NCBI GenBank assembly: GCA_003116975.1
Contig: BGKB01000170.1
Span: 62,001-126,000, forward strand
Direction of reading: 5' to 3'
Origin: Aurantiochytrium sp. KH105
Taxonomy: Eukaryota; Sar; Bigyra; Thraustochytrida; Thraustochytriidae
DNA: 64,000 bases
Shown here: positions 57,201 through 64,000 of the stretch, piece by piece
How the letters are laid out: each line of letters begins with the position of its first letter
Numbering within the stretch: position 1 is the first letter of the stretch
Notes under the pieces: model-generated
Database searches by the model: none
What the model saw: only the letters and a program-made list of their open reading frames with translations
What the model was told of the DNA's origin: nothing
Program-made: the position numbers and the translations under genes

Positions 57201-59700
57201 AGGCGGGCACTCCGTGGCCGCCTCTCTCCTTTACGGCAATGAAAACGCTACAGGACGAAGTCGCTCGGCTGTGCATATTGTTGGACGTGCCGAAGACGGC
57301 ATCGACGCTCGCGCGGCTATTTCCAATGAGCCATTGGCTCGTGATCACGGCGTGAAGACTTCTGTACACATTGTTAACCACGCTGAAGAAGGCGCAGATG
57401 CTCGCGCCGCTATCTCAAATGAACCTCTTCCCGCAGATGTAGATGCACGTTCCTCAGTACAGATCGTGAAGCGAGACAAAGAAGAAGGAGTCGATGCTCG
57501 AGCGGCCATTTCCGACGAACCTCTCGCTTCCAGCACAAATGCGCGAACTTCCGTTCAGATTGTCAAACGAGACAAAGAAGAAGGCGCCGACGCTCGAGCG
57601 GCAATTTCCGACGAGCCTCTCGCTTTTAGTCCAAACGCGCGGACCTCCGTTCAGATTGTCAAGCGAGACAAAGAAGAAGGCGCAGATGCTCGAGCGACCA
57701 TCTCCGACGAGCCTCTCGCTACCAGTCCAAATGCGCGAACTTCCGTTCAGATTGTTAGACGAGACAAAGAAGAAGGCGCCGACGCTCGAGCGGCAATTTC
57801 CGACGAGCCTCTCGCTTCTAGTCAAAACGCGCGAACTTCCGTTCAGATTGTCAAGCGAGACAAAGAAGAAGGCGCAGATGCTCGAGCGGCCATCTCCGAC
57901 GAGCCTCTCGCTTCCAGTCCAAATGCGCGAACTTCCGTTCAAATCGTGAAGCGAGACAAAGAAGAAGGAATCGATGCTCGAGCGACCATCTCCGACGAGC
58001 CTCTCGCTTCCAGTTCAAATGCGCGGACTTCAGTTCAGATTGTCAAGCGAGACAAAGAAGAAGGCGCCGATGCTCGAGCGGCCATCTCCGACGAGCCTCT
58101 CGCTTCCAGTCCAAATGCGCGAACTTCCGTTCGCATCGTCAAGCGAGACAAAGAAGAAGGCGTCGATGCCCGCGCGGCGATCTCTGACGAGCCTCTCGCT
58201 GCCGGTGTTAATCCACGACCAACAGTGCACATTGTTGGTAGCGTTTCCCCTCAAGCGTCCAAAACAGCAAAGCCGTCTGTCAGAGTCCAGCAAAGCCCAG
58301 GAGGCGAGACATCCTTTGTTTTCGGCGTGCATCCCGACGCCACGCGTCCTGCGGTGCAAGTGAACCAGCCAGCAGGAGGTCACAGCAGCATCGAGGCGCT
58401 AATGACGCGGACGAACCGGTCCAAATCTGAGGAATCTGAGCGCGATGCCATGGAAAGCCTTGCGCGCCGCCAGAAAACAGTGCGCCGCATCCGCGACGCG
58501 ATGGTCTCTGCCAAGCCTTTACGGTATGGAGATGCGATTCTTTCCGATGTAGAAGAATGCAGACAGCCACCCGGCGGTGCAGCCAAGCAGGAAATATTAG
58601 ATTCGCTGGAAGACCTGGGCTGCGACGATGCGCCATGTGGCGCTCTTGATGCAGCTATTGAGCTCGCCGTAGTTGAACCGCTTCTGCAACAGTGTGATCT
58701 CGTCGAAGCGACCTTTGTGGCGGTGGTTGTGCGCCAGTCCAATGTCTTGGAGGCGCTGGACGGCGTACGAAGTACGATCCTCATGGCACAAGGCGACCTT
58801 TACAACGGAATCGTCGATCGCCTGTATGAGATGCGTTTGCGCGACGGCGACCTTCGGCATCGCAAGGGCAGGGTTCTGCAAGAAGTCTTCGCGTCAGAGG
58901 CAGACGGGCTTGCTTTGACGGAGCGACCGTTTGCAAGCCGCTTTCACTATGCGGTCGACGTCACATGTGAGGCCGCTCACAGCGGACACTCAGAGTTTTC
59001 AAAATTTGCCTTTGTAGATGCACAGTACGAACTACATTGGCCTCTGTCCTTTATCGTGCGCGAGCAGGACAAGGCGGCATATCCGCAAATTCACCGCTTT
59101 CTCCTTCAACTCAAGTATGCTGGGGCACTGGTGCGCAGAGTTTGGACGCGACTATGTGCAACCAAAGCGCTAGGACGTCTCCCCGTTCTCACGTGGCTGT
59201 CAACGCGATGGCACCAGGTTCGGAACCTCATATCGAACCTTGAAGACTACCTCATGACCACTCTACTGACGGAACACTGGGCTGCGATGCAGGCAGCCTT
59301 TGGCGCTCCTTGTGCATCTTTCCGGCACCCGCATGAGTTGCAAGAGATTCATCATCGATTTGTAGAAGCGGCTATGCGTACATGCTTTTTGGATGGCTCG
59401 AATGTCTCAAAGGTGCTTCACGAATGCGTGAGCCGCGCAATGGAGCGCACCGATGCGCTCGCGCGGCACAGTCTCCACCTGCTCGATGAGCTACTCGACG
59501 GCGCAGAGACAAATGTGCAGCGACGCGAGGACATCAAAGTACCGCGAGAGCTAGAGCAGGCTTGGCGCGAGTTCAGCAAAACGCAGACGTTCTTACTGCG
59601 CACCGTGCAATCGTACTCGCGTAGCGCACTCTCCTCTGACGGTGCGGCGCAACGCATTCTCGTGCACTTGAACTTTAATTGCTTTTTCTCGAGCGCCTAG
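54244..59700 (+). CDS. TUBGCP6: GCP6-like gamma-tubulin complex component with central repeat array
   Basis: 1818 residues. The N-terminal GRIP1 region (about 500-770) shows YALLGVPSRSFELH, GTVEGLGAVLDQVA, LLEISHRIEMSLAPPLRRLR and MERGMLWCCLERVVDVLAGW. Charged coiled coils follow (about 815-970). A central insertion (about 1008-1330) holds ten 32-residue repeats. The C-terminal GRIP2 gamma-tubulin-binding part (about 1475-1818) has LNFNCFFSSA at the end and LISNLEDYLMTTLLTEHW. Large size, the long repeat-bearing insertion between GRIP1 and GRIP2 and the C-terminal signature point to GCP6, which nucleates microtubules as part of the gamma-tubulin ring complex at centrosomes or basal bodies. 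GCP4/GCP5 are much shorter. Several QPPGG-like motifs flank the repeats. The ATG follows a GCT tract. Confidence 0.8.
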   Translation: MEADVRRSVRALGATQGAGNARCAEETFFGGLWAARHAAKAANLDDDDDDEGQRRDLEEDGNHASESEWREKRNARRANEILRAFEFNFRREGHARAAETLDACLEYLGTSYTGDALPSVLTLLSMLARSYSEDPVSHSSRRERSPSQVILSDTADRLLAASSAIAHGHASLAPQASQMSMNSEAPGMDPSLIRTVSLTPSAQRLLGTSTDGPATTLRLRVQTRTPASELKRYPLLPFDETSWAEAAENGSQVFRRLQGENDITEEEQWNPSMNLERLTMDPTSRPARESDPQNVDENFGNAPGNMCADFLEPLPSKDCLLGALVSQTRSTLSEVNITLSLPELDTEYDGFAPDPLGLKIAQDRHLASLKQQRNKGKRTVPGAAERKLRYPQDASEILDERASSSDSLLCEVRWPPEEDLWLRLAHTAHPLPPRLLLGWEEEVAASFETSVPHDECLKALQYSSHAVLSSERGPMWLEHLIQHSGRFERSRGAAVITAQELQRDLVYALLGVPSRSFELHTDPLRLEPCETRLLAGTVEGLGAVLDQVAACGSTYLALANLCKGDPILPEAEVAEVVVERIDAHLLAHQRRVGLLFQSASQSEHDAISLLEISHRIEMSLAPPLRRLRALFAVPRASVTTIQMLEHFHASALASGASLRSMERGMLWCCLERVVDVLAGWSFGGADAFEHFDGCFFRHAITGDEASSKDGSSPSHEALLAAVTEKRLLYALHLPSFCKSSLRGVSSPSLARRATRCGALLRLLRGMPNCAELYELCTRKTDQDAFRLDALRAGNGANAIFLQKVLHESSERKQHLIAKVAEHCNESEKKRFLEQEARRKEAWKVIEDSRIAAEAVNARFIARSEEEQRRIEAERKAQLEEFRAAAEDAKSAKVRARLEKQRQEREEQPRDLTSPISDEQRTEAEHYLLEQFERLAQEQAEQGGVLDAKLAAAKHELETKLASLQTASQDSFQRSDATTSVVVQQPPGGHSVAASLLYGNENATGRSRSAVHIVGRAEDGIDARAAISNEPLARDHGVKTSVHIVNHAEEGADARAAISNEPLPADVDARSSVQIVKRDKEEGVDARAAISDEPLASSTNARTSVQIVKRDKEEGADARAAISDEPLAFSPNARTSVQIVKRDKEEGADARATISDEPLATSPNARTSVQIVRRDKEEGADARAAISDEPLASSQNARTSVQIVKRDKEEGADARAAISDEPLASSPNARTSVQIVKRDKEEGIDARATISDEPLASSSNARTSVQIVKRDKEEGADARAAISDEPLASSPNARTSVRIVKRDKEEGVDARAAISDEPLAAGVNPRPTVHIVGSVSPQASKTAKPSVRVQQSPGGETSFVFGVHPDATRPAVQVNQPAGGHSSIEALMTRTNRSKSEESERDAMESLARRQKTVRRIRDAMVSAKPLRYGDAILSDVEECRQPPGGAAKQEILDSLEDLGCDDAPCGALDAAIELAVVEPLLQQCDLVEATFVAVVVRQSNVLEALDGVRSTILMAQGDLYNGIVDRLYEMRLRDGDLRHRKGRVLQEVFASEADGLALTERPFASRFHYAVDVTCEAAHSGHSEFSKFAFVDAQYELHWPLSFIVREQDKAAYPQIHRFLLQLKYAGALVRRVWTRLCATKALGRLPVLTWLSTRWHQVRNLISNLEDYLMTTLLTEHWAAMQAAFGAPCASFRHPHELQEIHHRFVEAAMRTCFLDGSNVSKVLHECVSRAMERTDALARHSLHLLDELLDGAETNVQRREDIKVPRELEQAWREFSKTQTFLLRTVQSYSRSALSSDGAAQRILVHLNFNCFFSSA
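57265..58236 (+). repeat. Ten tandem 96-bp repeats in GCP6
   Basis: Units of 32 codons (SVQIVKRDKEEG, DARAAISDEPLASS, NART). The first two and the last are diverged; units 3-9 are nearly identical. Differences among them include silent third-position changes. Repetition also opens other frames over this stretch. Confidence 0.95.
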
Positions 59701-59906
59701 GCCTAGTCCAGTCAAGATGAATCGTTTTATGTGATGATACGGGCATAAACCTCTGATATTGTGGTTGTAAACATACGTATGACCACGCGCGTAGGCCTTG
59801 CAGGACTTGAGAAGCAGCTTTTGCAGATTCCTTAATGGTTTGTAGTAGGCGAGTCAAAATTTTCTCTTGTCTTATAAAGAAAGCCTGTGCCTGCTTTTCA
59901 TTGGCG

Positions 59907-62274
59907 TCAAGCTTCGAGTTCGGCCAAAAAGGCCTTAACCTGCGGGGCTTCATTGTTGACGCGATCAATGCGAGCTTGGACAGTCTCGATCGCGGTGCCA
60001 AGAGCCTGAGCAGCTGCACCCTTTTCATGCGTCTCAAAGAATGCGGAGACCTCGTCCAGTTCGGACTGCGTTCGAAGTCCTCGAACTGTGCCGCCAAGAA
60101 AAGCGCCCCACTGAAAGCCAATCGATCCGTACTTGGCAAAAATTCTCTCGTATTCTGTCGAGATGTGCTCCCACATGAGCTTGGAGGCCTTGTGGGAGCT
60201 TGCGCAGAGCGTATGCACAACGAGAGCCAAATCCTGCGCACGAATCTGGTCGCTGACCGCGTACTCGACAACGCGCTCAACGAGTGCGTCATGCTGGGCA
60301 AAGCTTGCAAGGGTCGCGAGCAGGTCTCGCTTCTCCTCCGCGGCGAGACTCGTCTCGCCCTGCACAAAGCGGTCATTGAGGAGCTCGTAGAGCTCAACTG
60401 GTGCCGCCTCGTCTTTTGCAGCAAGCTGGAATACTGCGAGTCGCACATTGGCAGGAATTGGCTTGGCGCTGCCGCCATCAGCCGCATAGTGAGCTTTGGT
60501 GAGCGCAACAGCCTTGTCAAACAATGACTCGTCGTTGTCCGGAAGTGCCGACGCCGGCGCTAGCGCAAGTGTCTTGAGGACTGCCACGCGCAGATTGATC
60601 TTTGCCATGGACTCCTCGCCCTCTTCCGGGGCAAGGAGAGCAACCTCATCCATGATGGGCTTGCAGCAAGGCACGATGAGCTTGCGCGCAAACTCCTCAA
60701 AGAAGGATTCGTCGCGATAAAGTTGCGCAAGACTTTGAAGGCGAAGCGTAAGCTCGCGAAGCACAGCAGGGTCCTTTTCGGTCAGTTTCGGCATGAGCCC
60801 GAGAAAGAGACGCAGAGGCACAGCCAGAGGCGAGTAGCCGGACACCGCACAGTAAAAGGCGTCGCGGACTAAACCGAGTCTATCCGTATTGGAAAGGCCC
60901 AAATCGCTTGGATCCGACGAGCCAATTGGCGCAGTCGCGTCCTGGCGCGCAGCCATTTGATCAAGGAGACGGGTCCATTGGGACTCGGTATAGCAGACGC
61001 GGTAGAAACCACTCATGTCAGCGTTGAGATTGAACCACTGACCAGCCTTGTCGAGTGCAGTGAGCTCGGCGGATAGACTCGCCCACGCGTCGGGCGAGTC
61101 GAGAGTCTTTCGCGTTTGGGCTGTTTCGCCACCTGCTCGGATCTTCATGGGAACGATCCAGCGAGCGTCATCAGCGCTGGCGCTCTTTGTGGGGCTGTAC
61201 AAAAAACGCTCTTGATGCGCTTGGATGGACCCCTCCTTCTCTGTAAGAATCACTACGGGGTAGCCTTCCGCAGTCGTCCAGGCATCCATGAGAGAGGTGA
61301 TCTCGCCGCTGGCCACGGTGTCTGCGTTGGCCTCCTCGATGCATGTGAGGAGGTCGCTAAGTTCGGCGTTCTCATAGGCGTGACGCTCGAGGTACTTGCG
61401 GATGCCCTGCATGAAAACGTCATGGCCCAGGAAAGATTCAAGCATTCGAATGATTGAGGNGCAGCGGGTAGTCGACGCCGTATTCATGCTCGTAAAAGTC
61501 AAGAGCCTTGCACGCAACGTCGAGGGCAAATTGCCCCTCGCGCGAACGTCCCAGGGGGACGTACACGGAGCCGAGGACGCCGCGCTGACTGTAGCCCGTA
61601 ACGACATCAAACTCGCCGACGACGATTGCGAGCAAATACGTGCTCATTTTGGGCGTTGGCGCAAAGCGCCAGAGCTTGGTTCCGGCCTCTTGTACAGTGT
61701 TGGTCTCCACAACGGGGGTGTTGCTAATACAGAGTCGATCGGCCGGAGCCGTGACCGTGAGTTCGAAGACGGCCTTGAGGGCTGGATCGTCAAAGCAAGG
61801 GAAGGCTCTGCGCGCATCGGTGGCTTCAAACTGAGTGACGGCCATGCAACGGCGCTCTCCCGAGCTTGTCGAATAGAAGGAGCGGTACAAGCCTGCGAGG
61901 CAGTCGGTGAGCTTGCCCTCGAACGCAATCGTGACGTGCGTCGGGCTCTGCGAGGCAATGTCGTCTTCGAACCGAAAAGAGACGATTTCCTGACTTGCAT
62001 CGATGCTCGTTTCCACAGAGGTCTTTTTCGAGCCTTCGATGAGAGCCGTGGCCCCACTGGGGAACTCGAGCTCTTTGGCATGGAGAACGAGCAAGGTGCC
62101 CGAATCTTCTTGAGCGCGATAGCTCGTGGCAGCCTCCACCTCAATGTCAACGCTTCCGCGGAATTCATACGCTTCAAGGTCAATCGCCACGTTTAGCGTG
62201 TATTTTTTCGGCGTGAGCCAGCGCTTGGGGTCGTTATCGAGCCGCATCCTGTCCTCCCCTTTCCCTTTCTTCAC
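59907..62274 (-). CDS. NPEPPS: M1-family aminopeptidase (puromycin-sensitive type), catalytic core missing at an N
   Basis: N-terminal part (62274 down to about 61461): LTPKKYTLNVAIDLEAYEF, VTQFEATDARRAFPCFDDP and YGVDYPL, matching M1 domain I up to the start of the catalytic domain. C-terminal part (about 61450 to 59907): SIIRMLESFLG, VFMQGIRKYLERH, WTTAEGYPVV, NADMSGFYRVCY and the ERAP1-like helical domain, ending FLAELEA. These two parts lie in different frames and meet at N 61460. The stretch normally between them, about 140 residues with GAMEN and HExxH...E, is absent. In this state the protein could not be active. Because the junction is exactly an N, an assembly collapse is more likely than a real deletion. 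The enzyme would remove N-terminal residues from cytosolic peptides. Start may be MRLDNDPKRW (62250). Confidence 0.88.
61460..61460. other. Undetermined base (N) marking missing aminopeptidase sequence
   Basis: Lies between YPL and SIIRML of the aminopeptidase. Comparison with M1 enzymes indicates roughly 420-450 bp of coding sequence is absent here. Confidence 0.85.
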
Positions 62275-62747
62275 TAAAGGTTATGTGCTTCTTGGCCGCC
62301 GCTGCCGTTGCTGCCGCTGATTCTGCTGCTACTGCGCCGCCCTGCGCTGCCTTAAGCTTCTGCTGCCGCTGCTGCTGCTGCGTGGTGCAAGATACACTGC
62401 GCGAGGCTGGGTAACAGGATTTGCTCGCAAGGATCTCTCGCTTTTTGTCTCTTGCCTTGCCATGCTTCGACTTCTAGTAAATCGAGTATAAGTGATCAAC
62501 GGCAGGCCCTGCATCTGCCTAGTTGCAGGCCAAGTAGGCAAGCCAGGCAAGAAGGCAATAAGGCAAGCCGCGCGCGGCTGCGAGGTTGTGTGCGAGCAAG
62601 CGAGCAAGCGAGCGCGGGAGTGCGTGGTAGGCGACGCACGCAGGCGAGGTCGCGAGGTTGCGAGCGAAGGTAGCCAAGGTCGATCCTGAGAACGCTCCAT
62701 TGTGGGGCAGAGCGACGCAAAAAAGGAGAGAGTCCTTGGATAGATAA
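62275..62747. other. Divergent promoter between M1 aminopeptidase and TFIIE-alpha
   Basis: Short tandem tracts (GCTGCC near 62295-62380, GCAAGCGA near 62595-62615). No gene is seen. Confidence 0.55.
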
Positions 62748-63270
62748 ATGGCGGAGCAGCACCCCAAACTCCTTGTCCGCACGGTGGGGCGCGCGTTCTA
62801 CGATGACGATGTGGTAATGGTGCTGGACGCGCTGACACGCGACCCTTACCTTATCGATTTCGAGAAAGCTGGACGATCTCCTTTGGAGGAGAAATTCGGG
62901 CTGCAGTCAAAGCAGGTGCGGCGCTCGCTCATGGTGCTTTATGAGGACTGCTTGATCGAAAAGTACGTGCGAAAATGGCGTGCTCCCGACGCGCCAAAAG
63001 GAACCCGACGCAGAAACCACATTTTCTACTACATCAACTACAGTCATTTTGTCAAGCTCGTTCGACTGCGACTACATTTTATGCGAAAGTTGATCGATCA
63101 GAAGGAGGGCGAGCAGACCACCTCCAGGGCCATGTATGTGTGCCCGCGGTGTAAAATTGAGTACGATTTGCTTACGGCAGTGGCTTGTCAGGATGAGGAG
63201 ACGGGTATGTTCTTTTGTCAGCGATGCAAGGATGACCTCGACGAGCACGTTTTGCTCGAGGAAATTGGGT

Positions 63271-63301
<31 letters not shown>

Positions 63302-64000
63302 CGCGTCTTTGTCAGCACTAAACCCACCGTCGATAAAGTCTGAACCAGGAAGCGGAAAAGCCAATGGAGGAGGAGGAGGACAGCCGTCCAAAGCAAAGTC
63401 ATTGCGAGAAAAACGCGACGAGCAAATGAAAGAGGAGCCCGGACTCCGTCTTGGTATCGAAGACATTCTGGTTCGCATTGACAATTTCCCGGTGCCGCCA
63501 CCTCACAATCATCCCAGTGACCATCTTGATAATGCAGAAGATGCCTATCGGGAAAAGGTTGAAGAGGAAAAGTACGGTCCGGGTGCAGGGGGTCGCGGTG
63601 CTTCGCGCCAGGGCCTCAGCTTTAATGAGGCCGGTCAAGCGGTGCGCGTGCAAATTATCTCCTATCCTGATGCAGATGACCTTACAGACGGCCAGCCGAG
63701 CGACGCGGTCGATGTCGTGGAGGAAGAGGTCTCAGGAGGACAGCTCCCTGCCTGGATGCAAACAGACGTTTCCGGAAATGTATCTTCGAATGCAATTCAG
63801 GACGCCAAGGAGAGGCAACAGAAGCGCGGCCGTTTGGGCGGCGCCTCTGTTGGCGGGGTTGGAAATGGGCTCGGTGGCGCTGCCGCTTTGCTCGAGCGCC
63901 AAGAGGGCAATCGCTCAAGCTCCCTTGACCTTGAGCCATTTCCTAAGCTGCGACGCACCGAGAGCGAGCAGCATTTGGATTCGGTCCGCGAGCAGACTCT
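62748..64000 (+). CDS. TFA1: TFIIE alpha subunit (partial, runs off the window)
   Basis: At least 417 residues; the frame is still open at the window end. The start ATG is directly preceded by an in-frame TAA, so it is fixed. Residues about 1-115 are the winged-helix domain (VGRAFYDDDVVMVLDAL, SKQVRRSLMVLYEDCLI, NHIFYYINYSHFVKLVRLRL). A zinc ribbon follows at about 127-160 (YVCPRCKIEY, MFFCQRC). A Ser run coded by a TCC repeat (about 63270-63300) leads to an acidic, Lys-rich linker. TFIIE-alpha recruits and regulates TFIIH during RNA polymerase II initiation. Confidence 0.93.

Noticed and set aside
57494-57949. Out-of-phase frames over the GCP6 repeats
   Set aside because: Open only because of the 96-bp repetition.

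Overview
This is nuclear DNA of a protist eukaryote. The genes are almost intronless (one clear GT-AG intron in about 25 genes), coding sequence is moderately GC-rich, and the spacers are often even richer in GC and packed with simple repeats. The gene set includes TELO2, TFIIE-alpha, a Deltex ubiquitin ligase, a DPH4 J-protein, sideroflexin, a GCP6-like gamma-tubulin complex subunit, a stramenopile-style secreted EGF protein, an oxidoreductase-SelD fusion and a CHO2-type phospholipid methyltransferase. Together these fit a labyrinthulomycete (thraustochytrid-like) stramenopile best. The lineage is an inference from content and style; no marker gene for it is present.

Layout. 1-3 kb: GC-rich spacer with inverted CGCAAGTG elements. 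3-8 kb: a double CW zinc-finger protein and a zinc-fold protein resembling CULT/Yippee/FAM72. 8-13 kb (minus): a CCCH-finger methyltransferase-like protein and a JJJ1/DNAJC21 ribosome-biogenesis chaperone. 14-16.5 kb: a small unknown gene and a Deltex E3 ligase. 18-23 kb: a Ser/Thr kinase with an altered HRD motif, an ankyrin protein and a SAM-domain protein. 24-27 kb: a receptor-like protein with eleven near-identical kinesin-light-chain-type TPRs and a suspicious in-frame stop. 27-31 kb: a secreted EGF protein and a PH/NPF-motif protein. 32-36 kb: tandem, nearly identical EF-hand/coiled-coil paralogues. 36-44 kb: sideroflexin, DPH4 (with the intron), TELO2 and the SelD fusion. 44.5-48 kb: a DPY30-like small protein, MPO1 and a bestrophin-like channel. 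50-53 kb: a CHO2-PmtA fusion. 54-60 kb: GCP6. 60-62 kb: an M1 aminopeptidase whose catalytic core is missing at an N. 62.7 kb to the end: TFIIE-alpha, cut by the window edge.

Genes alternate strand more often than expected (18 switches in 24 neighbouring pairs), giving many head-to-head pairs. Several of the shared spacers carry CGCAAGTG/CACTTGCG elements or pentanucleotide repeats next to start codons. The genes do not form one pathway. The most notable items are the CHO2-PmtA fusion (potentially complete PE-to-PC methylation in one polypeptide), the TPR array protein, the CULT/FAM72-like protein with a duplicated 3' end, and the GCP6 central repeat array. Two single Ns (41718 and 61460) appear to be assembly joins; the second removes the aminopeptidase active site.
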